Positions 6,988 to 15,069 of a stretch of DNA of 39,171 bases are shown in pieces. Location of the stretch: NCBI GenBank assembly GCA_001796355.1, contig MGMG01000059.1, forward strand, positions 1 to 39,171. The letters run 5' to 3'. The position numbers and the translations under genes were made by a program. The DNA is from Chloroflexi bacterium GWB2_54_36. Its GTDB lineage: Bacteria > Chloroflexota > Anaerolineae > Anaerolineales > Anaerolineaceae. Every line of letters begins with the position of its first letter. Position 1 is the stretch's first letter. A model generated the notes under the pieces. That model had not been told where the DNA came from, did no database searches, and was given only the letters and a program-made list of their open reading frames with translations.

Positions 6988-8376
6988 ATGCCAGGTTTTG
7001 TTCCTCCCACGCGCTCACGTTTCATGACCCATACGCTCCAATCCCTTCCGCGCGGGGACGAAGTCTGCCGGGTATTGGACACAGCCCTGCAAGCGGCAGA
7101 TCCGGCAGCGGCAGTTCTCCGCTTTCTCAGCCGGAATGGCGATCAGTTGACTGCCGGCGGCCAGACCTATAACCTGGCAGACATCCGCCACGTCTTCCTG
7201 GTCGGAGCCGGCAAAGCCGGGGCGCCCATGGCGCAAGCCGCTGCCCAAATCCTGGATGACCGTCTGACCGGCGGCGCTGTCATTGTCAAAGACGGTTACG
7301 GACTAGATGAGGTCAATTTTCCGGCCAGCCTGAAGATCATCGAGGCCGGGCATCCCTTGCCCGATGAGCGCGGTGTAGTTGCCACCCGCAAGATCTTAAG
7401 TCTGCTGTCGCAAGCAGACCAATCTGATCTGGTTTTATGCCTGCTTTCTGGCGGAGCCTCCGCGCTGTTGACCGCCCCGGCAATAGGAATCACGCTTACC
7501 GATCTCCAGCAAACGATAAGCCTCCTGCTGCGCAGCGGGGCGGACATTGGCGAAATCAACGCTGTGCGCAAACACCTGGATGTGGTAAAGGGTGGGGGAT
7601 TGGCACGGGTTGCCGCACCTGCCCGGGTGATTTCATTCATTCTCTCCGACGTGGTCGGTGACCCATTGGATATCATAGCCTCCGGACCGACCGCTCCCGA
7701 CCCAACCACCTTCGATCAAGCTTTGGCGGTGCTGCATAAATACCAGTTATTGGAACAATTGCCTCAGGCAATCCGGCTGCATTTGCAACACGGGGTTGCC
7801 GGTGCAGCACCGGAAACGCTCAAACCGGGAGACCCGCTGCTGGAAGGGGTGCAGAACTTGTTGGTTGGCTCGAATGCGATGGCTGCTCAGGCTGCCGCTG
7901 ACGCCGCGGCTGCTGGGGGTTTCAACACCCGCGTGCTGACCACCACCCTGCAGGGAGAAGCACGCCTGGTAGGAAGGCTGCTGGCAGCCGCTGCCCGCGA
8001 CCTGGCAGGCGGCCAATCCGTCTTGCAGCGCCCGGCGTGTTTGATCGCTGGCGGGGAAACTACCGTCACTGTACGTGGGGATGGAATCGGCGGACGCAAT
8101 CAGGAACTGGCGCTGGCAGCCGTCGAAGCCATGAGCGGTCTGCCAGGCACGCTGTTGGTCACTCTGGCAACGGATGGGGGCGACGGCCCGACTGATGCCG
8201 CTGGAGCAGTGGTCAGCGGTGAGACACTGGCGCGCGCCAGGGCACTTGGGCTCTCTCCTGCAGAGCACCTGACGCGTAACGACGCCTACCGGTTCTTTGA
8301 CGGGTTAGGCGATCTGCTTAAACCCGGTCCGACGCATACGAACGTCAACGACCTGGCGCTTTTATTCGCTTTTTAG
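6988..8376 (+). CDS. glycerate 2-kinase (MOFRL family)
   Basis: 462-residue class II glycerate kinase, which phosphorylates D-glycerate to 2-phosphoglycerate and feeds glyoxylate or hydroxypyruvate-derived carbon to glycolysis. The N-terminal DUF4147 part shows FLVGAGKAGAPMAQAA, LLSGGASALL and SDVVGDPLDIIASGPT; the C-terminal MOFRL part shows GGRNQELALAAVEAM and ATDGGDGPTDAAGAVV. Length is normal for the family. Two starts are possible: ATG 6988, supported by the -10 box directly upstream, and ATG 7024 (MTHTLQSLP), which looks more like the family N-terminus but has no ribosome site. The 3' end overlaps the convergent msrQ by 15 nt. No other glycerate-pathway gene is nearby. Confidence 0.9.
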   Translation: MPGFVPPTRSRFMTHTLQSLPRGDEVCRVLDTALQAADPAAAVLRFLSRNGDQLTAGGQTYNLADIRHVFLVGAGKAGAPMAQAAAQILDDRLTGGAVIVKDGYGLDEVNFPASLKIIEAGHPLPDERGVVATRKILSLLSQADQSDLVLCLLSGGASALLTAPAIGITLTDLQQTISLLLRSGADIGEINAVRKHLDVVKGGGLARVAAPARVISFILSDVVGDPLDIIASGPTAPDPTTFDQALAVLHKYQLLEQLPQAIRLHLQHGVAGAAPETLKPGDPLLEGVQNLLVGSNAMAAQAAADAAAAGGFNTRVLTTTLQGEARLVGRLLAAAARDLAGGQSVLQRPACLIAGGETTVTVRGDGIGGRNQELALAAVEAMSGLPGTLLVTLATDGGDGPTDAAGAVVSGETLARARALGLSPAEHLTRNDAYRFFDGLGDLLKPGPTHTNVNDLALLFAF

Positions 8377-9105
8377 CACTTTTTCTGCAACCCGTACTTC
8401 GCCCGCGGGTGCAGGATGATCCAGTGCTGTGGGCTGTAAGGATGGGTTTTGCGTTTTCAGAGCGCGGGCAGCACGGATTTTTTGGCGCTGCGCAATCGCC
8501 CAGGTTTTAACTGCCGGAATGCGCAGGGTTAGGGCTGCTAACAGCACGCTGCCAGCGGCAATGGGTTTCCACAAATCGCCCATCAGTTCGAGTAAATTAC
8601 CCTTGATTACCAATGCCAGATGCAAAACAGCCACTGCACCGGCCAGGTAAACCAGCTTGTGCAGTTTTTTCCAATTTTTACCGAGCTTTACCTTCCACCA
8701 GCGCCGCGAGGTGAACGCCAGCGCGCTGAGCAGCGTTAGCGTAATTAGCCCCACATAAACATAGGGTTTATCCGCATTATCCCGGTTGAAAAACGCAAAA
8801 TCAAAGCCATAATCCAACCCAACGTAGCTCAACATGTGAATGCAGGCGTAGTAAAAAGCCCAAAGGCCCAGCGGCCGGCGTAATTTGAGCACCCTGGGCA
8901 GATCAAACAGTGTGTTTACCGGGGAGCAAGCCAGGCACAGCAGCAGGAAGATAATGGCGATGTCGCCGGCGCGCTGGGTTGCTGTTTGTATCGGGTTGAT
9001 GGTCAGGTTGTTGGTGAAATAGGCGCCAACAAGCACCACCAACGGAAGGGGTGACAGAATGTTAACGACAGTGCGCAGCGGGTTGGCGGTTTTTTCAGCA
9101 GTCAT
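8362..9105 (-). CDS. msrQ: MsrQ, heme-binding membrane subunit of MsrPQ
   Basis: 247-residue membrane protein of the ferric reductase-like transmembrane family (YedZ). About six hydrophobic segments are visible, with the conserved RRPLGLWAFYYACIHMLSYV stretch, where the histidine is a heme ligand candidate, and KLHKLVYLAGAVAVLHLALV carrying two further histidines. It passes electrons from the quinone pool (and possibly flavin) to the periplasmic MsrP. It starts 6 nt after the msrP stop, so msrPQ form one operon. The C-terminus has an extra soluble tail of about 40 residues rich in Ala, Pro and charged residues, of no recognised function. It ends within the convergent glycerate kinase gene. 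Confidence 0.9.
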   Translation of the reverse strand: MTAEKTANPLRTVVNILSPLPLVVLVGAYFTNNLTINPIQTATQRAGDIAIIFLLLCLACSPVNTLFDLPRVLKLRRPLGLWAFYYACIHMLSYVGLDYGFDFAFFNRDNADKPYVYVGLITLTLLSALAFTSRRWWKVKLGKNWKKLHKLVYLAGAVAVLHLALVIKGNLLELMGDLWKPIAAGSVLLAALTLRIPAVKTWAIAQRQKIRAARALKTQNPSLQPTALDHPAPAGEVRVAEKVLKSE

Positions 9106-9111
9106 ACCGGC

Positions 9112-10050
9112 TCAGAAATTGGAATACAGGCTCATGCCTTCATAAAGCGCGCTCACCTGCTCAGTATACCCGTTAAACAAGAGGGTTTCCCGGCGTTTGG
9201 TTTCGCCGATGCGCCGCTCAGTGGCCTGTGACCAACGCGGGTGGTGCACGTCTGGGTTTACATTGGCGTAAAATCCGTACTCGTTGGCGGCGACGGTGTT
9301 CCACAGGGTTTCGGGCATTTCTTCCACCAGGTCGATTTTGACGATCGACTTGACGCTTTTAAAGCCGTACTTCCATGGAACGGCCAGGCGGATGGGAGCG
9401 CCGTCCTGTGGAGGCAGGTCTTTACCATACAGCCCGGTTACCAGCAGAGCCAGGTCGTTCATGGCTTCGTCCAACCGCAGCCCCTCGGTGTAAGGCCAGG
9501 GGTAGAACGGACTTTTCAATCCCGGCATGTGTTCCTCGTCCATTTTGGTAGTGAACGCCACATAGCGGGCGCTGGTCAGCGGCTCGACTTCTGCCAGCAG
9601 TTTTGCCAGCGGGAATCCGGTCCAAGGGATGACCATCGACCAGGCCTCGACACAGCGCAGGCGGTAAATACGCTCCTCCTGTGGGAATGCGCGCAGCTGA
9701 TCGATATCATAGGTGCGCGGGTTCTGCACCAATCCACCGACTTCTACCTGCCAGGGTGTCGTCGGGAAATCTTCCGCCAGGTTGGCAACGCCTTCTTTGT
9801 CCGTGGTGAATTCGTAATAGTTGTTGTAATGGGTGATCTGCTCGAAGGTATTAGCCGGTTCGCCAAGTTCGTCCAGCAGGGCAGGAGTCTCTGGCGTAGC
9901 GACATTTTCGGTAGGCTGTACGCCGCAGGCTGCCAGCAGGGCAGCAGCACCGGCTCCGCCGGCCAGTTTCATGAATTGGCGCCGGTTAAGGTACACCCCT
10001 TCCGGGGTGATTTCTGATGATGGGATTGAAGGGATCTTGCTGGTTTTCAT
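9112..10050 (-). CDS. msrP: MsrP, periplasmic methionine sulfoxide reductase catalytic subunit
   Basis: 312-residue molybdoenzyme (YedY, sulfite oxidase fold) that repairs oxidised methionines in exported proteins. The Tat signal NRRQFMKLAGGAGAAALLAAC has its twin arginine at 23-24; its LLAAC end is also a lipobox, so the protein may be a Tat-exported lipoprotein anchored at Cys42. The molybdenum ligand is Cys133 in RLRCVEAWSM. Other family blocks are ITHYNNYYEF and VPWKYGFKSVKSIVKIDLV. The ATG at 10050, preceded by GGGAAAGGG, is preferred to an in-frame TTG at 10074. It is followed by msrQ with a 6-nt gap. Confidence 0.93.
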   Translation of the reverse strand: MKTSKIPSIPSSEITPEGVYLNRRQFMKLAGGAGAAALLAACGVQPTENVATPETPALLDELGEPANTFEQITHYNNYYEFTTDKEGVANLAEDFPTTPWQVEVGGLVQNPRTYDIDQLRAFPQEERIYRLRCVEAWSMVIPWTGFPLAKLLAEVEPLTSARYVAFTTKMDEEHMPGLKSPFYPWPYTEGLRLDEAMNDLALLVTGLYGKDLPPQDGAPIRLAVPWKYGFKSVKSIVKIDLVEEMPETLWNTVAANEYGFYANVNPDVHHPRWSQATERRIGETKRRETLLFNGYTEQVSALYEGMSLYSNF

Positions 10051-10065
10051 GCGATTACCCTTTCC

Positions 10066-10084
10066 CACGGTCAAATTAACCGTG
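10066..10084. promoter_or_regulatory. small palindrome upstream of msrP
   Basis: CACGGT / ACCGTG inverted repeat with a 7-nt spacer, 16 nt upstream of the msrP ATG and next to an AT-rich stretch that could hold the promoter. It could be an operator, but one copy only is visible and the arms are 6 nt. Confidence 0.25.
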
Positions 10085-10349
10085 ATAGGGTAATAATATT
10101 ACAAAATTTGTCCAATTTGTAGCCTTGCAGGCCTGGAGATGATTAGAGTTTATTAATTTAACCCTGGTTTGGGATATCGATGGACATGATACTTGCCATC
10201 CAGGCGGTTCTCAACCATCAAGATGGTTAAGGGTTGTCACCCTGAACGAAGTGAAGGGTCTTATGGCTGGATATGGAGATGTTACGCAGCGCCCACCCGC
10301 AGCATGTCCTAACCAAAAGATGCTTTATGAGTTCGGGCAGCAACCGGTG

Positions 10350-10418
10350 CTTCGACAGGCTCGCTCGCAGAGCGCCCTGCCTGCAGGGCACCCTGTGGGT
10401 GTGGGCGGGGAGGCAACA
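10350..10418. repeat. dispersed intergenic repeat, copy 3
   Basis: CTTCGACAGGCTCGCTCGCAG, then a palindromic CCTGCCTGCAGGGCA block and GTGGGTGTGGGCGG; same block order as 168-235. A second repeat-like block, TGTCACCCTGAACGAAGTGAAGGGT, lies at 10235-10259. The 10085-10438 gap holds these repeats and no gene that I can support. Confidence 0.55.
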
Positions 10419-10438
10419 ACCGCGATCAAGACCGTTCC

Positions 10439-10643
10439 CTACTTTGTAACCGTCTGGCAGGTCGGGCAAAAATACACGTTTCCGCCAAGATATGCCTGCC
10501 GAATAACATTATGCGGCTGGATCACCCGAAAAGAAGGCGAATTTATGCGGAGAGGTATTCGCCTCCACCTTGATAATGGTTTTGCCGACAATACTATCCG
10601 ACAACTGGCCAGCGATAACTTTGGCTTCCGGTATTTCAAGCAT
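10439..10643 (-). pseudogene. remnant of an Fpg/Nei-family DNA glycosylase gene
   Basis: Two short pieces of one family lie back to back. From ATG 10643 the frame reads MLEIPEAKVIAGQLSDSIVG, continues through ASPHKFAF-like sequence (here NTSPHKFAFFSGDPAA) and stops at 10509; this is the N-terminus of Fpg-like glycosylases, with the catalytic-type N-terminal segment (here MLEIPEA). In a shifted frame, the sequence up to the stop at 10439 reads VIRQAYLGGNVYFCPTCQ, the C-terminal half of the family's zinc finger. The middle of the protein (about 200 residues) is missing, so an internal deletion joined the ends out of frame near 10515. The family assignment is from memory of its motifs. Confidence 0.72.
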
Positions 10644-10891
10644 TTGTCGCCCCCGGGTAAATTATTAAACGGAATACGGAATAGAAAATAATCTTTTAGT
10701 CCATTATGACACGATATGGGGGTATGAGGCCAGGAAAAAGTGAGTCTGGTGTAGGAACGCAAAGACCCCAAGTCTGCTTCTACAGGTTGGGATCAAGGGT
10801 GTGTTTGTTCGCAGCGATTATTTCAATAATGGAAAAGATATTACGTGCAGCGAGAACATAATTGGAATGCCGAATATTACAGTTTGTATCT

Positions 10892-11557
10892 TCAGCGCGA
10901 ATGATTGTGCCAGAAGGATTGTCTACTTGCCCACAAAACCATGTCCACCTTTCTAGCTGTCCAAAGTAATGAATGGTTAGCAGCATTCAATGCTGTTGCT
11001 TTTTCTCTCATAATCTGAACTAGCAGCGCTCCCTCATGAGATTTAATACCCACAGGACTAATTCTCATGATGATAGATTTTTGGGGTAAATTTTCTACCA
11101 GTTGTAGGGCTTTTACAACATACTGGTCAACAGTACCAAAATAATTAGGGAATAATAAAGATAGTAACCCAGAAGCCCCTGCTGTACCAAGACCATGTAT
11201 TTTCTGAGCGATCGTAATGCCCTCTGCAGCATTTTCTAAATCAAATGAAAAAATTTCGTGGTGAATTGCTTTTAACTCGTCTAATTTATTTTGAATTATG
11301 TATTTTCGCAAACTGTTCCTTGTTGTTGTTAATCGGTTTTTGGCCGTGTATTTCCAAACAAAATACTCGTGATATAGAAAGTAATAAAATTCATTAATTA
11401 ACATTCCTTTTACTATTTCTGAATTTAATCTTTCCATTTCCTTTTCTAACACAAGATTTTCAGGTTTTACAAATCTCCAATATTCTTCTAATTTTTCTTC
11501 CCATAGCATATCATCGTTAGAATTCCAAAAGTAAGTTAGATCCATTCGTACCCCCAT
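10892..11557 (-). CDS. AT-rich hypothetical protein, HhH-GPD glycosylase-like
   Basis: 221-residue soluble protein, not confidently recognised. The central part reads IHGLGTAGASGLLSLLFP followed by YFGTVDQYVVKAL, which resembles the helix-hairpin-helix plus VDTHV signature of HhH-GPD DNA glycosylases; the lysine usual in the hairpin of bifunctional enzymes is absent, while the aspartate is kept. The C-terminus has WTARKVDMVLWA. The N-terminal half is helical and rich in Glu/Lys/aromatics. The ATG at 11557 (AAAGGAT, 5 nt spacing) is preferred over an ATG at 11545. It overlaps nothing but ends the rRNA methyltransferase by 8 nt. Base use is clearly AT-rich compared with both neighbours, suggesting acquisition. 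Confidence 0.62.
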   Translation of the reverse strand: MGVRMDLTYFWNSNDDMLWEEKLEEYWRFVKPENLVLEKEMERLNSEIVKGMLINEFYYFLYHEYFVWKYTAKNRLTTTRNSLRKYIIQNKLDELKAIHHEIFSFDLENAAEGITIAQKIHGLGTAGASGLLSLLFPNYFGTVDQYVVKALQLVENLPQKSIIMRISPVGIKSHEGALLVQIMREKATALNAANHSLLWTARKVDMVLWASRQSFWHNHSR

Positions 11558-11565
11558 TTTATCCT

Positions 11566-12810
11566 TTAACTTGTCACACGTTCTAACAAGCAAACTACCT
11601 CTACATGGTACGTTTGCGGGAACAAATCAAACGGGGTAACCTGCTGCAAGTTGTACCCCCCGGCCACCAGACGTTTGACATCCCGCGCCAGGGTAGCCGG
11701 GTCACAGGAGACATAGGCAATGGTCCGCGGCTGCAAATGGATCAACGCGTCCAGCGCTGCCCGCTCTATGCCGACTCGCGGCGGATCCACCACCACGATG
11801 TCCGGGCGGACATCCAAGCCCGGCAGTATGTCCTCCGCCGCCCCAACGTATAGCTCGACGTTTTCGAACTCGTCCAGGTTGACCGCATAATCATCGCAAG
11901 CTGATTCCAATAACTCAACCCCGATGCAGCGCTTGACCCGCGGTGCGATGAAGGCCGAAAACAATCCTACTCCGCAGTACACGTCAAGGACGGTTTTATT
12001 CTCGTCCAGTTGGAGAACATCCAACACATGGTTGACCATGGCCTCAGCCTGGGCGGTATTGACCTGAAAAAACGACTCGGCTGATACTTTGAAAACCCGC
12101 CCGTTAATTTTCATCAACAGATAATCGTCACCTGCCAGGATCAGTTTTCCTGCCGGACTGAGATGAACGGCTGACAGCGGGAAATCCACGCTGAACTCCG
12201 GAGCGGTCAGTTCGGAGCTTTCCAACGCCAGCAGTGCTTCATCCTCAGCGCCCAGACGCAGGTCAATCCGTTCGATCCCCGGCAGCGGTTCCAGATCCAG
12301 TTGCGGCCAGATCTGATTGAGCGCATCCTCAGGCAGGTGGCACTCGGTGATTGGCACCACCCGGTGCGTTCCCCAACCCTGGTAGCCAATTTTTCCGTCC
12401 GACGTAATATGAAACTGAACGGTATTGCGGTAGTTCCAGGCGGCCGGGGACGGCACTATTTCCGCCACCGGCGGGTTGGTAATGCCGCCAATCCGTTCAA
12501 GCTGATCGTGTACCACCCTGCCTTTAATTTTTAGTTGGGTTGCATAATCGGTATGCTGGTAATGGCAGCCGCCGCACACGCCATAATGTGCACAGCGCGG
12601 AGCAATTCTTTCTGGCGCAGGCCGCACCACTTCCAACAACCGGGCGCGGGCAAAACCGCGCTTCTCTTCTACCAGTTCCACTCGCACTTGTTCGCCGGGC
12701 AAGCTATAGGGAACAAAGACCGCCCGACCATCAGGCAGGCGGCCAATGCATTCTCCACCGTAAACCGGTGCTGTGACTTCGACCAGTATGGGTTGTTTTG
12801 TATCGCTCAT
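11566..12810 (-). CDS. TrmA/RlmD-family RNA (uracil-C5) methyltransferase
   Basis: 414-residue SAM-dependent enzyme making m5U in RNA; bacterial members with this layout usually act on 23S rRNA (RlmD/RlmCD type). An N-terminal TRAM domain (about 5-60) is followed by an Fe-S motif Cys73-x5-Cys79-x2-Cys82 (RCAHYGVCGGCHYQH) with the fourth cysteine in PITECHLPE. The Rossmann part has VLDVYCGVGLFSAFIAP, the DPPRVGIE motif, and the catalytic nucleophile in YVSCDPATLARD. The ATG at 12810 is chosen over an upstream TTG at 12831 because the conserved N-terminus begins there. The exact target uridine cannot be told from sequence alone. Confidence 0.88.
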   Translation of the reverse strand: MSDTKQPILVEVTAPVYGGECIGRLPDGRAVFVPYSLPGEQVRVELVEEKRGFARARLLEVVRPAPERIAPRCAHYGVCGGCHYQHTDYATQLKIKGRVVHDQLERIGGITNPPVAEIVPSPAAWNYRNTVQFHITSDGKIGYQGWGTHRVVPITECHLPEDALNQIWPQLDLEPLPGIERIDLRLGAEDEALLALESSELTAPEFSVDFPLSAVHLSPAGKLILAGDDYLLMKINGRVFKVSAESFFQVNTAQAEAMVNHVLDVLQLDENKTVLDVYCGVGLFSAFIAPRVKRCIGVELLESACDDYAVNLDEFENVELYVGAAEDILPGLDVRPDIVVVDPPRVGIERAALDALIHLQPRTIAYVSCDPATLARDVKRLVAGGYNLQQVTPFDLFPQTYHVEVVCLLERVTS

Positions 12811-12850
12811 GGGGTGGTGATCCGCTTTCAATGGATGCCTACCCGCGGGA

Positions 12851-13285
12851 TTATATCATGTGCACCCAGATGTAATCTTCGAGGCTCTGGATGGTGGAAT
12901 CCTTTTCGGACATGATCTGCCGGATCACATCGCCAATGGAGATCACGCCAACCAGTTTGCCATCTTCCAACACGGGCAGGTGGCGGAACCGCTTGGCAGT
13001 CATCATTGCCATGCAAGATTCAACCGACTGGTCGGGGGTCACGTAATAAACCCCGCGCACCATCAAGTCACCTACCGGCGTGCCAAGATTGACTTCCGGC
13101 AGGAGCGCTTTGCGGGCAAAGTCGCGCTCGGAGAAAATACCTACAATTTTTCCGGCCTCCACGACCAATACTGCGCCAATCTGTTGTTCGGCCAACAATT
13201 TCAGGGCATCAGACACGGTTGAAGTCGGGGTGACATACCAGACCTGTGTGAATTTTGCTTTGAGCAAGTCTTTTACCGTAGCCAT
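12851..13285 (-). CDS. CBS-domain pair protein (copy A)
   Basis: 144 residues made of two CBS domains and nothing else. CBS pairs bind adenosine nucleotides and act as energy or ligand sensors. Repeats visible: STVSDALKLLAEQQIGAVLVVEAGKIVGIFSERDFAR and SVESCMAMMTAKRFRHLPVLEDGKLVGVISIGDVIRQ; the ERDFAR and GDVIRQ ends are the usual nucleotide-contact positions. The ATG at 13285 (AAAGGA, 7 nt spacing) is preferred to one at 13306. It follows its paralog (13322-13765) in the same direction, 36 nt apart. The regulated partner is not evident; a stand-alone role in stress or energy sensing is likely. Confidence 0.87.
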   Translation of the reverse strand: MATVKDLLKAKFTQVWYVTPTSTVSDALKLLAEQQIGAVLVVEAGKIVGIFSERDFARKALLPEVNLGTPVGDLMVRGVYYVTPDQSVESCMAMMTAKRFRHLPVLEDGKLVGVISIGDVIRQIMSEKDSTIQSLEDYIWVHMI

Positions 13286-13321
13286 CGGAAATCCTTTCTC
13301 AATCACTCGTCTGATCCGTGA

Positions 13322-13765
13322 TTAACCGCTGTAATCCCGCCCGAGAATGTAATTCTCGAGCCCCAGGATGGTGGTCTCTTTGTCGGACATGATCTGTTTG
13401 ACCACATCGCCAATGCTGATAAGCCCGACTAACCGCTCATTTTCCATGACCGGCAGGTGGCGGATTTTTTTGGAGGTCATTAGTGCCATCACCTCTTCGA
13501 CAGTTTGGACTGGGCTGACATAATATACAGAATGGGTCATCAAGCTATGGATTGGCTCTTCCAGGAGCATGGAACCCCTTCGGGAAGCATGTCGGGCATA
13601 ATCCCGTTCGGAGAAAATCCCGACGATCTTCTGGTTTTCCATCACAAGAACAGCCCCAATGTTCTTCTCCCCCATCAACTGCAAGGTCTCCCTCACGGTA
13701 CTGTCTGCCTGGACTGACCAGACATCCTTCCCCTTATGGAGTAACAAGTTGTTCACCGTCGCCAT
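13322..13765 (-). CDS. CBS-domain pair protein (copy B)
   Basis: 147-residue paralog of the following gene, sharing near-identical framework: VRETLQLMGEKNIGAVLVMENQKIVGIFSERDYAR and VEEVMALMTSKKIRHLPVMENERLVGLISIGDVVKQIMSDKETTI. The two differ in the first ten residues and in the loop between domains, suggesting an old tandem duplication with divergence in ligand or partner. AAAGGA precedes the ATG at 13765 by about 9 nt. It is the first gene of the likely two-gene transcript reading away from the divergent act operon. Confidence 0.87.
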   Translation of the reverse strand: MATVNNLLLHKGKDVWSVQADSTVRETLQLMGEKNIGAVLVMENQKIVGIFSERDYARHASRRGSMLLEEPIHSLMTHSVYYVSPVQTVEEVMALMTSKKIRHLPVMENERLVGLISIGDVVKQIMSDKETTILGLENYILGRDYSG

Positions 13766-13996
13766 CGTCTTGTTCCTTTCAATTTATTTTTCGGAAAATA
13801 ACAAATGGAAAATCGGTCGGTTGCCCCAAGTGAGCCAGACATATATTTCTACAAATAAAGATGCAATGCGTTTGGAAAGTACCAGTAACTACCTTCATTA
13901 TCGCAAAAAGCGCTGGATTGTCAAGTTTGAGGACATTCTTTATCGGGTTATTTTAAAATCACCCGAAAATAGGCTGAATCTTAGACCCCTTTAATG
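13766..13996. other. divergent intergenic region without a gene
   Basis: AT-rich gap between the CBS genes (reading left) and the act operon (reading right). It contains no credible reading frame, and apart from the -10 box at 13997 no named element. Promoters of both transcripts must lie here. Confidence 0.5.
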
Positions 13997-14002
13997 TATA
14001 AT
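13997..14002 (+). promoter_or_regulatory. -10 box of act operon
   Basis: Perfect TATAAT in ATGTATAATG; the -35 position (CTGAAT, 13974-13979, 17-nt spacer) is a weak match. Transcription near 14009 would give a leader of about 60 nt ending in the strong Shine-Dalgarno AAAGGAG before the first operon gene. Confidence 0.45.
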
Positions 14003-14068
14003 GCAACAAAGGTGGGTATGTGTACCGATTAGATAAATAATTATGCGCGATGGTAAAGGAGATACGCA

Positions 14069-15040
14069 ATGAAAAGAATTATCTCTGGAAGTCTCCTTAT
14101 CCTGATATTGGTTTTAACCCTCGGGCTGCTGGTGAACAACGGCTACGCTTCACCAATAGGCAAGCTGGTCGATGAAAAAGTCATCCGCGGCGCCCAACTT
14201 TACGATGACTGGACAAAAATCGTGGTGCCTGCGCCGACTCTGGCAGGGAACCAGCCGATCTGGAGCCGGCAGACTACCAGCACGCTCGGCGGGGTCGATA
14301 CCTGGCGCTGCGTCAGTTGTCATGGGTGGGATTACAAAGGCAATGAAGGCGCTTTCCGATCCGGCCCGAATTACACCGGCTTTCCTGGAATCTATGCCGC
14401 CCGCGAGATGGACCCCAGTGAATTGGAAGGCATCCTTGCTGGAGTAAACAATGAAAACCACGATTTCAGCCTGTACCTGGCAGATAGCGACATGCAGGCG
14501 TTGACGGCTTTCATCCAAAATGGCCTGATTGAAGATAATGAGTTCATCGATCCGGTCAGCCTGAAAGTCCTCGGCGGCGACCTGGCCAATGGCCAGACGT
14601 TGTATTCAGGCACTTGCGCGCAATGTCACGGTGATGACGGCCGCCAAATCCAGTTCCGCTACGAAGGACAGGATATCAACCTGGGTAAGCTGGCTGGGCA
14701 GGATCCCTGGCGCTTCTTGCACCGCACGCGTTTTGGCACTGCCCGGGCGCCTGAAATGGTCGTCGGCGCCAGCCTTGGCTGGACTGCGCAGGAAGGGCGC
14801 GATGTTCTGTTGTACGCCCAAACACTGCCAACCGGGTTGGAGGCGGAGAATACCCCCTCGATTGGTGAACAAACCCCCGGCAGCGGCGAACAACCGGGTG
14901 GGCCGGCTTCCAACGTCTTTACCGGAATTTTGACAGCCCTGGGCGCGATAGCGACCGGGCTTGGTTTTGCCATCATACTGGGTGCGCTGCTCATTGGAAT
15001 CATCTTACTGGTTGTCTGGTTCCTGCGCGGTCGTAAATAA
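14069..15040 (+). CDS. membrane-anchored diheme cytochrome c, first gene of act operon
   Basis: 323 residues: N-terminal signal or anchor helix (4-24), heme site CVSCH (81-85) in a TLGGVDTWRCVSCHGWDYKG context, a second heme site CAQCH (183-187) inside a cytochrome c class I-like domain, a Pro/Gly linker, and a C-terminal hydrophobic helix (about 288-318). It is anchored on the outer face of the membrane. AAGGAG precedes the ATG. It opens the operon, 29 nt before the pentaheme ActA gene, and is not one of the standard ActA-F subunits I know. It may be the electron acceptor of the complex or an added subunit; that is inference from position. Confidence 0.85.
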   Translation: MKRIISGSLLILILVLTLGLLVNNGYASPIGKLVDEKVIRGAQLYDDWTKIVVPAPTLAGNQPIWSRQTTSTLGGVDTWRCVSCHGWDYKGNEGAFRSGPNYTGFPGIYAAREMDPSELEGILAGVNNENHDFSLYLADSDMQALTAFIQNGLIEDNEFIDPVSLKVLGGDLANGQTLYSGTCAQCHGDDGRQIQFRYEGQDINLGKLAGQDPWRFLHRTRFGTARAPEMVVGASLGWTAQEGRDVLLYAQTLPTGLEAENTPSIGEQTPGSGEQPGGPASNVFTGILTALGAIATGLGFAIILGALLIGIILLVVWFLRGRK

Positions 15041-15069
15041 CACTGAAGAACAGCGTAAAGGAGACGAGC

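Noticed and set aside
10251-10691. Forward 146-codon open frame
   Set aside because: It covers a repeat and runs antisense to the Fpg-like remnant; the protein shows no known motif.
10780-10986. Second reverse frame at the end of the HhH-like gene, possible frameshift
   Set aside because: The main frame ends with a sensible WTARKVDMVLWA stretch, and the other frame has no recognisable continuation; a frameshift cannot be supported.
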